64,000 bases of DNA from positions 805,001-869,000 of the forward strand of contig CAUEEP010000936.1 in assembly GCA_958450365.1 (NCBI GenBank). The letters are read 5' to 3'. The notes beneath the pieces were generated by a model. The model did not search any database. It worked only from the letters and a program-made list of their open reading frames with translations, and was not told the DNA's origin. Below, one piece after another: positions 1-11,272 of the stretch. Made by a program: the position numbers and the translations under genes. Every line of letters starts with the position of its first letter. Position 1 is the stretch's first letter. This DNA is from Mesorhabditis belari (taxonomy: Eukaryota; Nematoda; Chromadorea; Rhabditida; Rhabditidae).

Positions 1-77
1 GCCCAGCTGCATGTAACTTTTTGAAATTTGAGAATTGAAATTTAGTAGGAATTTGTATAAATATTTGAATTGATAAC

Positions 78-360
78 AAGTTTATCTATTTGAGTCAAAT
101 ACTCCAACCCTGGTGGGACACCGGGCATTTGCAGTGGTGGTTCCATCCATTGAACGGCTGAGAAGAAATGTTTTAGAGTTCTATGGCGTTTTAGATATGT
201 TATGGATAGCTTTAGATAAGTTATTATATTATATATCATTATTATATTTCCGATAATCAACCAGCGCCCGGTGGTGGCGGAGAAGCGCCGCGGCCCATCG
301 GTGGAGAGGTGATCACTGGAGCGCCGGAGACAAATGTGCTCGTCTGAATTGAGGGGAATT
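78..360 (-). CDS. Phospholipid scramblase, N-terminal exons (partial, runs off left edge)
   Basis: Two exons are seen on the minus strand. Exon 360-262 follows a TTTCAG acceptor and encodes a proline-rich stretch ending SPPMGRGASPPPPGAG. Exon 157-78 follows TTCTCAG and encodes WMEPPLQMPGVPPGLEYLTQ then IDKL. The intron phases agree (1 then 0). The PPGLEYLxQID signature at the start of the conserved domain is diagnostic of scramblases, which move phospholipids across the plasma or organelle membrane. The proline-rich N-terminus fits the family. No start codon lies in these exons, so at least one exon is upstream (higher coordinates), and the beta-barrel, calcium-binding and membrane segments lie left of the window. 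Intron sequence at positions 2-38 recurs at about 29903-29938. Confidence 0.75.
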
Positions 361-453
361 CTGAAAGGTTATTGAAAAGTATATTTAATGATTCTTGATA
401 AGATTTGAAAGGTTATTCATAGTTATTTTCAACTATTTTTACCGTAAAAAAAT

Positions 454-1065
454 ACTGGCTATTGAACTGTTCTCTTTGCGAATCTCCTTGTGAGTTTTAT
501 CAATCATAAAAAAGGGATTTTCCAAAGATTTAAAACTTTCATATTGAATTTTGCTGAAAATGATTTGTTGCAGTGTCTGAGATCAGTCATATTAATTATC
601 ACTTTCTCTTGTATTTCAATCAAATCATGGTTTTCAGATTCGAGATCGAGTAAAGATCCCAAATGTCCGTGTCAATTATTATGTGGAAAAGTGGTTTGTG
701 ATGAATGTTGGAGAAAAGAGAGAGCATTGAAAGAAGAAGAAAGAAAACATCAATGTAACTGTAAAGGCCATTGTTATGATCTTTTCAGATTCTCCAGCTT
801 CTTACGCGGTAATAATTGCATAATCTCCCGTTGACGAATTCGCATTCGAATCAATTCAGTTCTTTTAAACGATCCATCAATTATCGAATCTCCGAATGGA
901 AATGGATGGCTTCTTTCGGAGGTTAAAAAGCAATTTTTTATTGATCACATTCAGTAAAATCTTCAGCCGATCACCAATCCACTCAAATGTCCGAAATGTG
1001 ATCTGAAATGTGAGAAAATGGAGATTAATCCAAAAATTGTATTAAGACTCGATGGAGAAAGATGA
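454..1065 (+). CDS. RING-finger-like protein, 5' end missing
   Basis: A four-exon model keeps phase throughout: to 489, 638-808, 860-921 and 967-1065, stop TGA. The first exon gives the first zinc pair (CSLC in LLNCSLCESP). Exon 2 carries KCPCQLLCGKVVCDEC and CNCKGHC. The last exon has CPKCDLKC followed by INPKIVLRL, like the residues after the final CPxC of nematode RING domains. RING proteins usually act as E3 ubiquitin ligases. The usual CGH is CGK here, so a zinc ligand may be lost. No ATG was found upstream of 454, so the gene is either missing a first exon or is a remnant. The last exon overlaps the start of the next RING reading frame, so the two may be one gene broken by a one-base shift near 1055. 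Confidence 0.45.
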
Positions 1066-1564
1066 AAGTAAACCCGTTATTCTGGATTGTGGACACACAA
1101 TTTGCACAAAATGTTATTTAACACATCGGACAGCTGATTTTTTTCGTGGATGGTTAGGGATGAAATGTTCAATTTGCGACGTTTCTCATTATGATCTAAA
1201 ATCCTCTTCAATCGAAGGGAGAGATAATTGGCTACGAGGTGAAGGAGAAAATTCGTACATGTGTGAAAAGTTAAATACGAAAATTACTCACAATCAATTT
1301 CTCAAGGAAAACTCATGTAGAAGGATTTCTTTCAGAATTCCTTTGTGAACTCCCCGAATTGATCGAGCAAATCCTGAAAGTAAAGGAAATCCGAATCAAG
1401 GTAAAATCATGAAATCTTAACCATTTCATTTAATGACTCAATTTTAGTCAATTGTTGATTCATATCGGGAGAAATTCGCAAAAATGGATAAAGAATTAGA
1501 GGAGAAATTTCGAGCACTTGAGAAGTCGTTGAACAAAGCGAATGGAACCTCCAGATTGCTTTAA
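1052..1564 (+). CDS. RING-finger protein with C-terminal coiled coil
   Basis: Model: 1052-1238, 1336-1400 and 1448-1564, with phases 1 and 0 at the two introns. It begins MEKDESKPVILDCGHTICTK, the PVxLxCGHTICxxC core of nematode RING fingers, followed by KCSICD as the last zinc pair. The C-terminal exons encode an alpha-helical tail (FLCELPELIEQILKVKEIRI, then REKFAKMDKELEEKFRALEK) likely to form a coiled coil. The first CxxC pair is absent from this frame. The nearest is CPKC at about 994-1005, which is one base out of frame. If a base is missing, this and the preceding frame together make a normal RING protein. Likely role: E3 ubiquitin ligase. Confidence 0.5.
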
Positions 1565-2231
1565 ACTGACAAAATGTTTTTGTTTTCATTCTTATTTTTA
1601 TATTTCCCATTTTTGGTTCTACTAAAACAAATACTTGGTCCGGTTTTTTACAAAAATAACCAACACATCCTTCTATTTTTCGGTCAATTTTCAAAACTCA
1701 ATCCAACACAGAATAATTCTTTGTAAAAAAACCTATATTCGCTTCAAATTTGAGTTTTTTTGAGTCCTCCTTGCCCGCAAAAATTCCTTGAGCAATTCAT
1801 TTTCCCATCTTATCACCAATCCATTTCAAACCCAGTTCTCATTTTTCTTGCATTTCTTGAATTGATACAATTACAGCAAATAGAGTTATAGAATTCGTGG
1901 ACAGTGATCTTTACTAGTATTCAACTTATGAATTCAGCTCTGAAAACTTTTCAATCAGATCTCATTGTGAGTTTCAATCTAAATACCAAAATCTCCATAA
2001 CCTTTAAATCTCCCGTTCCATTCATGAATAGAGCTAGAGAAGTTGGGAACAGTGATCAGTGATCAGTGAAGAAAACATAAATGTCACATCAAAAATCTGA
2101 ATTGTTTTGTTTATTACAATCCGGCATACGACTTGATTGGTAATTTTGTGTTTAATTCTTTTCTAGAATCTTTTATATTGATTGATTGAATGACATGTCA
2201 TTGAAATTTAAATTCCTTCTTCGTCCTGTAA

Positions 2232-2277
2232 TTCATAAAACTCACAAGGAGATTCACAAAGAAAACAGTTCAAGGAG
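2232..2277 (-). pseudogene. Inverted copy of a RING first exon
   Basis: On the minus strand this segment reads LNCFLCESP and is followed by a GTGAGTTTTAT donor. It matches, inverted and with few differences, the exon-intron border at about 460-503. Joining it to the nearest AG gives a stop codon, so it looks like a dead exon copy of the RING family. Confidence 0.45.
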
Positions 2278-2353
2278 TGGAGAATCTTCAGTTCCGACCT
2301 CATCTTTCTAAAAATCGGCAAATAAAGAAAAGAAATCGATTCGAAAAGGGAAA

Positions 2354-2479
2354 ATGAGTGAAAATGGAGTCAAATTTGGTGATAAGACGTGGTGGAAATG
2401 GATTGCAAAAGAAAATTCAGAAATTTGGGAAAAAGTTGATGCTTTGCAAGAATTATTATTTAAATTGCCAAAAAGATAA
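2354..2479 (+). CDS. Short hypothetical reading frame
   Basis: An ATG opens a 41-codon frame starting MSENGVKFGDKTWWKWIAKE and ending LLFKLPKR before TAA. Composition and codon use look like coding sequence, rich in W, K and E. A different frame continues to about 2660. No family is recognised. It may be the first exon of a gene whose 3' part was lost: the 3' UTR-like sequence at 2995-3085 is repeated at 16105-16195 and inverted at 25806-25880. Confidence 0.25.
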   Translation: MSENGVKFGDKTWWKWIAKENSEIWEKVDALQELLFKLPKR

Positions 2480-3086
2480 TTTTCTTTTTCTCACATATTT
2501 ATTTGAAGAGTTACATCGAAATAAAGGATTAAATCGAGATTATTCTCAATCGAACTCCATTCATTCGTTTCATTCCGTTAAAACCGTTTCACAAGACGTG
2601 TGGAAAAATTTCAAAGGGAACGATTTAAGGATTTGTCTCGACAATGAGTGTTTCTTGTGAATTTCTGTCTCGTTATCATCCCCTTCACTTAATCTTTAGG
2701 CGGATAATGTATTTTTATCGATTTTGTCATGTTTTCAATTTTAGTACTTGTGCCTTTGCTCTTTTCTAAAGAATAAAATGCGTGAATATCAACTCTTCTA
2801 AATGATTGACTCTTGGAGGATTAAACTGGCTTTCATTTGAATCCAACAATTAAGCAGATAAGAGGTTTTTCGAAAAAGCTCGCCACCGGTTTCTCTATTC
2901 TAGTGAAACATCCACAAGTTTTGTACCCTACTCAAATCGGCTGTACATTTTGTTTTCAAGTTCAAGATTTATCGCATTGGGTAATAACTCAACATAATGA
3001 TAACAACAGAAATAAATAAATAAGTCAACAATTTTGTGTCACAATAAAAACAAGAATACAATGAAATCAGTTGTGGTATTATACTA

Positions 3087-3393
3087 GCTGGGGGGCAATA
3101 TTTTTTTCTCCGAAAGCACTTTTTCTGGGACAGTTTTTCTGCCTAGATTACCAATTTCATAGTGGGAACTTGGGGAAATGCGTTTTAGACCGATGTGGGG
3201 GACCACATGAATGAAAATCTCGAAATGTTTTCGAATTTTTATTTTCAAGCCGCGGTGAAGCATACTGTAGAGATCCCCGAAAGTCGCTCTGAAACGCATT
3301 TCCTTAAGCTCTCACTATGGAACTGGTGATTTACGCAGAAAACTACCTCAGAAAACGTTTTTGGCGAAAAAATAGTGCCCCCAACTAGTATCG
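3087..3393. mobile_element. TIR element, family A (GGGGGCA termini)
   Basis: The ends are inverted repeats beginning TACTAGCTGGGGGGCA on the left and the complement of TACTAGTTGGGGGCACT on the right. Related copies lie at 25348-25812 and about 42198-42585, with a short internal-deletion remnant at 16198-16250. There is no coding capacity, so it is a MITE-like nonautonomous element. Confidence 0.6.
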
Positions 3394-3503
3394 TACGTAA
3401 GTTTTGTCGAAGCATCATCTGCCTTTAACATAATATCTTTTTCCAACCAAGCATCGCATCATTGAAAGTTTGAGGATTCCTGGTCCGTAATACCTAAACG
3501 CCT

Positions 3504-6157
3504 TCATTCTAATTTTGAAAAATAAAATTAAAAATACCTAATTGGGCAGCATAAACACAGTAACTCATGATTTTTGTCATGCTTAAAATTTTCGCGTATT
3601 TCTGTTCCGCAGACGAATACAGAGATTCTTGAATGGTTGAATTGACATCTAATGCATCTGCTGCACCCCCGATCAATAGTCCCGAAAAACGTCCAGAATC
3701 ATCAAAGACCGGAGCGCCTGAGTATCCTCGCTTCGAACCAGGTGTTCCGACTGAATAAAAATTTTATTTATGACGATTAACTCATTGGTTAAAAAAATGT
3801 TAATAAATAAATGATAATTATTCTTACCTAGATGAATGTCATCCACCATCATCCCTTCGATGATTCCTTTTGTGATTGTCGGCCAAGAAGTATCGACGCC
3901 GTTCGTCGGATAGCCCTAAAATTAAACTGTTCAACATCTGAAATCAATCGGCATTTTGCAAAACATTCGGTAAGCTACAACAATACTCTAAAAAAAGGCA
4001 TACCATCATGAAATATTTAGAGCCGCGCTGCAGTGCGAATGTAGACAGTGGGAGGTCTTCCAGAGCATCCGAAACAAGTACGGCGAAATCGTGTTTGTTA
4101 CAAATCAAAACGCAGCGCACGCGCACATCCACACTGCCCTTCAAACCGGGTCCTTTGATTGGGTAGAAATCTCCAAGCTTGAAGGATATGTGCGCAGCGG
4201 TAAAAATGCGCTTATTATTCAATAAGACGCATGATCCCAACATACCACCACGACCTTGAATGCAAAAAACACGATTTTCCCAATCGTTCAGAATTTTTGA
4301 AACCCCTAAATAAAGATTTTTACTAGGTTTTTTTATGAAAGAACTTGCACACTGGTTAATTTAATCATTGACCTTAAAGATAGATCTTTTATTCTAGAAA
4401 ACCGTTTGACTAATAGAAATTGATACAGATTTGACTTTGAAGAACTACAAAAAAGTTGTTCAAACATTAGTTTATCAACCTCCTATAAAACAAAACTAAC
4501 CTCGTGTTTGTGGTGGTGGTGGTGGTAAACAAGAATCGACAACGAACTCCATAGTTGGCCAGCCATACGGAAGCAAAAACCTCGAGCCAGTTGAATCCAA
4601 GCTAAAACTAGAATAGGTTAAAGAAGATAAAATACACTCAAAACTAAATTTCAAACTTACTTGCACCATTCTGGCTTTTCATTATCACCATAACGCAACC
4701 TAACGATCGAAGCCAGAGGGAGGGAAAACAGTTTTTTGACAGCCTCTTGTGTTATCGCCTCTTCCGGCAACGAGACCTTGTGTTCCACCGCCACGAGTTC
4801 GCCGTCCATCACCTTGATTCGGATCACTAAACGATATTTAAATTAATTTTTGTGACACCTTGGAAAATTTTCACTTCGGTAAACTTTTCTGATCGGATAC
4901 ACTTTACCTCATAAAAAACGTCTCAAATTCAATCTCCTAAAAAGTTCTAATGGCTGTAGGTGGACGCTTTGGTGGCAGAAGCGTTTATTTATGCTAAAGA
5001 ATTTTTCACCCTATCTTGATATCTTGTACATGAGATTATGGGTGCCACGAGCGCCACCACCATGCCATAAAATTAAAACTTTGAACTGGCATCTTCGGGT
5101 CATATTAGAGTTAATATATAAACTTAGATTTTTGGACACTTTAGTCATCTACATTTTATCAAAAAAACGCCGATCAATAAAGTGTATGGTTAAAATTTGT
5201 GGTCATCCTAACAGTGTTTATTATGCACCACGATGCCAGTACAAAGTTTTCATTTTATGGCAAAGGTCTCATGGTGACACCCATAATCTCATGTACAGGG
5301 TATCAAGATATCGAGAAAAAGATAAAAAACGTGAAAAAATCCTCAGCACAACTAAACGCTTTCAATAACAAAGCGGTCACGTGCAGATATTAGAACTTTT
5401 TAGGAAATTCGATTTGAAAACGTTTTTTTTATGAGGCACCTTGTACACTAATTAATTTCATCGTTGACTTCAAAGATAGAACTTTTATTTTAGAAAACCC
5501 TTTGACTAATAGAAATTGATACAGATTTGACTTTGAAGAACTACAAAAAAGTTGTTCAAACATTAGTTTATCAACCTCCTATAAAACAAAGCACCTGGTT
5601 GTGGTGGTGTACGAGAATCAACAACGAACTCCATAGTTGGCCAGCCTTCCGGAAGCAAAAACCTCGAGCCAGTTGAATCCAACCTAAAATTAGAATAGGT
5701 TAAAGAAGATAAAATACACTCAAAACTAAATTTCAAACTCAAACTTACTTGCACCATTCTGGCTTTTCATTATCACCATAACGCAACGTAACGATCGTAG
5801 CCAGAGGGAGGGAAAACAGTTTTTTGACAGCCTCCTGTGTTATCGCATCTTCCGGCAACGAGACCTTGTGTTCCACCGCCACGAGTTCGCCGTCCATCAC
5901 CTTGATTCGGATCACTAAACGATATTTAAATTCATTTTTGCGACTCCTTGCAAAAATTTTAACTTTAGTAAATTTTTCTTGCTTGTCTACAAAAAAATAA
6001 TTTGTGCATTTTGGTTAGGTCTTGTTTATTGGCCAGCACCAGAATACCAAGACACCAAAACTCACTTAAATGACACACCGGCGATGACCTGATACACTTT
6101 ACCTCATAAAAAACACATCATTCGTGGTTTCACATCATTCGAACTCGGCAAATCCAT
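3504..6157 (-). CDS. Trypsin-like peptidase with two PB1-like modules (protease copy 1)
   Basis: Exons, minus strand: module A1 5914-5749 and B1 to about 5597; module A2 4826-4661 and B2 to about 4506; catalytic exon C 4305-4004; D 3915-3828; E 3750-3538; F 3508-3504 with stop. Phases agree from A1 to the stop. The modules run VIRIKVMDGELVAVEHKVSL ... IVRLRYGDNE ... GWPTMEFVVDS, ending in prolines. The catalytic domain shows His in IFTAAH, Asp in KHDFAVL and Ser in RGYSGAPVFDDSG, so the triad looks intact. A start exon at 6157 (MDLPSSNDVKP) is truncated and does not join A1 in phase; the true 5' end is doubtful. At B1 the usual CTAG acceptor has become CTAA, and the next AG restores frame with a 6-nt loss. 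A TIR element sits between the two modules. Function: intracellular or secreted serine protease, by domain only. Confidence 0.6.
4908..5450. mobile_element. TIR element, family C (CTCATAAAAAACG termini)
   Basis: The termini are inverted copies of a roughly 45-nt sequence beginning CCTCATAAAAAACG and containing AAAAAGTTCTA. It lies in the intron between module pairs of protease copy 1. Other copies: 23085-23905 and the partial 10190-10555. No transposase was seen. Confidence 0.55.
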
Positions 6158-6589
6158 CTTTTGCTAAAAATGAAGTTTAGTATAGGGTTGAAACAAATGA
6201 AAGTGATCAAAATTGATTCAAGAAAAATTTGGAAAGCCAGTTCGCAAGTGTGACAAATGACAAGAATCAGAACATGACAAGCACGCAATGGTTCGGTAAG
6301 CCAAAAGAGACGAATAATCAAGTTTGTAGAGGACGAATAAAACGATACTGATTCTACGATTTGATGGAGCAAAAAGGAAATGATAAAAAAAGAAAACTCT
6401 GTGGGAAACATGGCCTTCAAAAGATCTATGTTCAATTTTTAGACCGAATATCTTAGCAGCAAAAGCAATTGTCGAATTGTTGGATATTTAAAAGGTTCCA
6501 TCTTCAAGCAAAAGTCTCATTTGGGGCAAAAACGTAGGGCTTGGCTACTCTGCGCCGAATTTTTTACGCAACAAGGTCATTTGCGCAAC

Positions 6590-7187
6590 TAGCCATAACT
6601 TTCTTCCAAGTGGGCCAATCTTTATGATTTTGGTTTCATTTTGTAGATCTCAATAAGTGCGCAAAAAATTTGGCTTATTGAGCCTTTGAGATCTACAAAA
6701 TGAAACCAAAATTATAAAGATTGGCCGATTTTGCAAAACTCGTTGCTGCTCTCGCTATCCGTCAAGTACTCAAAGCTATTACAGCAAACCTAAATATAAA
6801 TTTTTGTTCAGTTGGTTTCTCAAAATTCCAAGTGTTGGTGTGAAATGTGCTCGCCAATATTTCAAATTCAAATTGTCTCTCATCTCTTGACTCTCTCAAA
6901 GAAGGTAAAATGGCAGAGGTCCAAGAGAACGAACTACAGCGTTGTCGATGTTAGGAATTACTTTTTTGAGACGTTTTGCTTTACGTTTTTGGGGTTAGGT
7001 GGCTACTTTGCGACAAACTTTTTGCGCAACCCGCCATAACTTTCTTCAAAATCGGCCAATCTTTATAATTTTGGTTTCATTTTGTAGATCTCAAAGGCTC
7101 AATAAGCCAAATTTTGTGCGCGCTTATTGAGATCTACAAAATGAAACCAAAATTATAAAGATTGGCCGATTTTGAAGAAAGTTATGG
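6590..7187. repeat. Two long foldback hairpins
   Basis: Segments 6590-6740 and 7032-7187 are each near-perfect hairpins built from the same arms (ATCTTTATAATTTTGGTTTC ... and its complement), with loops near CTTATTGAG. They are separated by about 290 nt containing AGGTCCAAGAGAACGAAC, which also occurs inverted in the promoter spacer at about 22330-22370. Confidence 0.6.
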
Positions 7188-7245
7188 CTCAGTGGTCAGA
7201 ACTATTGCTTGGAAAGCAAAAAATCGACGGTTTAATCGCCTCTCC
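7188..7245 (+). other. tRNA-like relic
   Basis: TGGCTCAGTGG resembles a tRNA A box and CGGTTTAATCGCC a decayed B box, separated by a short hairpin (TTGCT/AGCAA). The acceptor stem is not paired. The same relic is at 30364-30425 in the duplicated segment. It is not a functional tRNA. Confidence 0.35.
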
Positions 7246-7308
7246 GGAAACCTACTTTTTTTAACACATAACATTGAACATAAACTATCTCTTGCATAGA
7301 AAACTCTA

Positions 7309-7957
7309 TTACTTCATCAAATTTTTAGTGGCTTTGGCGAGAGTCTTGATCAGGAGGTTTTCGTTGCTACTTGTTTGATCCTTGTTATTGCAAAGATTGC
7401 CAGAACAACAGTTAATACCATCATTGAGGCCATTGTGCTGTAATGGTAAATTGCGTTAAAGTAACATACAAGGGCCAAATTTATGGCTGTTCATACTGCA
7501 TTTTCTCTAATAGTAGTGCACCGCACCGAGCCGAGTTGGTGCCTAATTTACGGTTTCTAAGTTTTTGCAGAAGCTCAACACTCAAATCCCCCACAAGATC
7601 TCATCGTCAGCTACATTTTCCGACCCCACATCGATAGGTTCTGATAAGCGCTTTTCAAGATTTCGAGCAATTTAGGTGCACTACTATTAGAGAAAACACG
7701 GTAGTTAGAAATCGTTTCCAAAAGTGGGTCAAGCTTTGATAGATTCTGTAGTTGATACTCTAGTCTATTAATATTTATCGGCCTAGAATCTCACCGTGCA
7801 ACCATCTACAACCTTGCCAGTATTCGGATTGATCATACAACCGCAACTCCAAAGGTATTCACCCTGAAATAAATACGTTTTTTGGGAAAAGAGTTGAACT
7901 CATTACGTTGTATTGAAATTTGGCACAATAATTACCACATTCGCATTTCGTTATTAG
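7309..7957 (-). CDS. Cysteine-rich Ly-6/ET-module-like protein, 3' exons (copy 1)
   Basis: Three in-phase exons: 7957-7907 (KCECGNYCAKFQYN), 7863-7795 (GEYLWSCGCM ... NTGKVVDGCT) and 7437-7309 (HNGLNDGINCCSGNLCNN ... NLMK, stop TAA). The spaced cysteines and the terminal CCxxxLCN resemble Ly-6/uPAR and nematode ET-module domains, which are disulfide-bonded extracellular folds. The 5' exons with a signal peptide were not found with confidence. Cysteine-bearing pieces at about 9075-9205 may belong, but the joins give stops. The last intron holds a small TIR element (7498-7703), and the upstream intron holds a foldback element (8041-8345). The paralog at 30490-31138 has identical exon sizes. Confidence 0.5.
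7498..7703. mobile_element. TIR element, family E (TCTCTAATAGTAGTGCACC termini)
   Basis: Inverted ends TTCTCTAATAGTAGTGCACC are about 200 nt apart. It sits inside the last intron of the cysteine-rich gene. Relatives: 30679-30882, about 50874-51075 and 62690-62767. Confidence 0.55.
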
Positions 7958-8040
7958 CTAAAATTTTTTTTAATTGCTTACATTCGATCTTTAGAGACAT
8001 GTGAAAAGGGGTAAACAGAGGAAATACTGATACTAGATCT

Positions 8041-8345
8041 GTTCACTACAAACACGCATAACTTGCTTTGCGTAAATCCTTTTTCAGGAATTTTTTATCA
8101 GAATGTAGAGAAAGGAATTCTCTTTCGACGGGTATATAAAGCTCCGAGAAACATAGCACGTACATCGTGAAAACTTTAAAAATATTTAGCGACTACGACT
8201 CGAATCGGGCCAGTTGTAGTTTGCGATATTTTTAAAGTTTCTACGAGCTTTACCATTCAAAAGAGAATTTTTTCCTCTACATTCTGGCGAAAAAATTTCT
8301 GAAAAAGGATTTACGGGAAGCAAGTTATGAGCGTTTGTAGCTGGA
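8041..8345. mobile_element. Foldback element, family F
   Basis: Inverted arms CATAACTTGCTTTGCGTAAA ... TTTACGGGAAGCAAGTTATG enclose about 300 nt, with further internal complementarity around TTTAAAAATAT. Duplicate at about 31207-31530. Confidence 0.55.
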
Positions 8346-9721
8346 CAAATCGTCATTTTTGTAGTTTGTTTTTGTAGTTTGTAGTTTGGAATTGCTTTTT
8401 GTTCTCAACATGGTCAACAATTGCGTCTTTTGAGAGTTTTTTTTCAGAAGGAAAGCACTCATTTCTATTGAGAAATGAGTAAAATAATCACTTCTAAATA
8501 GAAATGAGTAATTTTCTTGTGAAGAAACTTTCAAAAGTTGATCAATTGTTGATCATCTGTAAATTGTATGAAAGAGAATTCTTAAATGCTTTGAAATTCT
8601 CTAGAAAATGGGCGCGTTTAAGTTGTTTAAGTGATTTTATTGATTTTAAAGTATATCAAAAGTCTAAAAACGTCCCGATTTTTGTGCATCAGAACAGAGA
8701 AATAATAAATAATAACGAAAATCGACAAAGTAAAAAAAATCAGGGTAAATCTGATTAAAAAGTGAAAAATTTTCCCTTTTCTTTCCCAAATAACGTCTAC
8801 TTCGGACACCGCAAAGGAGCGATCTCTCTGGATGTAAAAACGCTGTTCAGAGTTTTCACTTATTTTTCTTTTCGCTTGAAGCTAATAGCAATCATTCCAG
8901 AATGTTGATGAGAATCATTATTGAGTCGTGTTGGCTTAAGTTGGCAAAATTCTCCCACCAACATCTATGTCTAGGTTTTGTTTTACTTTGTCCGTCCTTC
9001 GGGACGGGACGGCTTTGTCCTAAGTTGGCCTGACCCGTCTCGACGCCCATGTCTACCGTGATACCTGAATAAATTTGAAAGTTTGACAATAACAGTAGCA
9101 AATGGCAACTGTAATTCTACAAACAAAACAAATATGAAAAAAGAGCTCACATTGATCCTGTGACATAATAGGCACACTATTTGGGCACAATTGCTTTTTC
9201 CCCTTCCCAATCCTCCCGTTTTAGTATTTCCGGAAGATCCAAATATGCACCGAGCACCACTGAAGATTGACTAACTAACAAGGCAATGTCAACCCGGTGT
9301 CGTAGCAAAATCACGAAATATACTATTTGACGCAGAATTTTACGCTGATTATGAATCTGCTTTTCGTTTTGGCTAAATAGCCCTCTCTCAAAAGTTATAA
9401 GCGTGCAACGTTTTGTATCGGATTTTAAAAAACATTTCTAGAGTTTCTAAGCGGATTTATTGATAAATACCAAATAGCCAGCTGATAAATATTTATTGAA
9501 AAATGAATGAAAGAGTAGGATTAAAGATTAAACTGAGTGCATTCAAAAAAAAATTTTGTTTTCCAAAAGCAAAAATATTTTTCTGATTTACACTTAAAAG
9601 CAAAAAATCGTACGTCAGTTGTTGTCGAAGCCTCATTCGTATTTAATATAATATATTTTTCCAACCAAGCATCGCATCATTGACAGTTTCAGGATTCCTG
9701 GTCCGAAGTTCCTAAACGCCT

Positions 9722-11272
9722 TCATTCTAATTTTGAAAAATAAAACTACAAATACCTCTTTGGACACCATAGTCATAGATTCCCGTGATTCCCGAGATGC
9801 CTAAGATTTTCGCGTATTTCCGTTCCACAGACGAATCCAGACATTCTTGAATGGTTGTATTGACCTCTAATCCAGTTGTTGTACCCAGCAATAGTCCTGC
9901 CAAACGTCCAGTATCATCAAAGACCGGAGCGCCCGAGTATCCTGGCTTCGAACCAGGTGTTCCGACTAAATATAAATTTTGTTTATGACGATTAACTCAT
10001 TGGTTAAAATAATGATAATAATTCTTACCTAGATGAATGTCATCCACCCTTTGATGATTCCTTTTGTGATTGTCGGTCTAGAAGCTTCGACGCCGTTCGG
10101 ATAGCCCTAAAATTAAACTGTTTAACATATGAAATCAATCGGCATTTTGTAAAACGTTCCGTCAGCTAAACTAAGATTTTTGGCCAAACACTTTAGTCAT
10201 CTACATTATATAATAAACTGTCGTACATGAGAGATTTTCTTCTCGCCTTTTTTAAAAAGCTGTCTCATTCTTCCAAAAAAACGCTGATCAATAAGGTGTA
10301 TGGTTAAAATTTATAGTCATCCTAACAGTGTTTGTTTTGCACCACAATGCAAGTACAAAGTTTTCATTTTATGGCAAAGTCTCATGGTGGCACCCATAAT
10401 CTCATGTACAGGGTATCAAGCTATTGAGAAAAAGATAAAAAACGTGAAAAATTCCTGGGCACAAATAAACGCTTTTGATACCAAAGCGGCCACCTGCCGC
10501 CATCAAGACTACTTAAGAAATTCGATTTGAAAACGTTTTTTTATGAGACACCTTGTACACTCGTTAAATAATCATTGAGTTTAAAAATAGATCTTTTATT
10601 TTGGAAAACGCCTTGACTAATAGACATTGATACACATTTGACTTTGAACAACTACAAAAAAGTTGTTCAAACATTAGTTTATCAACCTCATAAAACAAAA
10701 CTAACCTCGTGGTGGATAAGTTGCTGTAAACATTATATTTTTCCATCCGTCTGCAGGGCACATAAACAATGAGCGAGTTGGATCAAACCTAAAAATAGAA
10801 TAGATTAAAAAAGATGATTTTATCCTTACATAACAACCCGAAAATTTCCCGTCTTTGGATTTTTAAACTTCAACCCAGTGGCCCCAGGAAACGTATGCGA
10901 TAGAGTCGTCAACGAGAGTGTTCTGTAAATAAAAGTTGTAATCAATATTGATAAAAATTGAAAAGAAAATCCATAAAGACGCCCACTTGTCGGAGTTGCA
11001 GGGCAATCTGCGTGGTTTTCCATCTTCGCTACCTTTTACGTCCACGTAGCTCGGCTCTTTTGGGCTCGGCTCAACGTAGACCTAATCAAGTTAGTTGCCG
11101 CTCCGATTTTTTCGTAAAGTACATTCTAGTCCTTCGATGAAACACAAGAAAAAAAAAATCTGAAACTCACTGGCTCTTTTGGTCTAACGTCTTCTCCTCT
11201 GTAGTCTTTGGGGTCGAACTCATTGGCAGTTTTCACGTCATCCGAGTAAGGCGATTCGCTCGGCAAATCCAT
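9722..11272 (-). pseudogene. Broken trypsin-like peptidase (protease copy 2)
   Basis: The 5' part is well preserved: exon 11272-11171 (MDLPSESPYSDDVKTANEFD ...), then VYVEPSPKEPSYVDVKG ..., then TLSHTFPGATGL, then FDPTRSLFMCPADGWKN. These correspond to the acidic N-terminus and the diverged first module of protease copy 3. The ordinary modules and exon C, with catalytic His and Asp, are missing and replaced by a TIR-element fragment (10190-10555). Exons D and E remain (GYPNGVEASRPT; PGYSGAPVFDDTG) but cannot be joined in phase, and D has a short deletion. It is a pseudogene unless used non-canonically. A decayed mariner lies directly upstream. Confidence 0.65.
10190..10555. mobile_element. 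Fragment of TIR element family C
   Basis: The right terminus (GAAATTCGATTTGAAAACG then TTTATGAGAC) and interior match the elements at 4908-5450 and 23085-23905. The left end is missing. It occupies the place of catalytic exon C in the broken protease copy. Confidence 0.5.
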
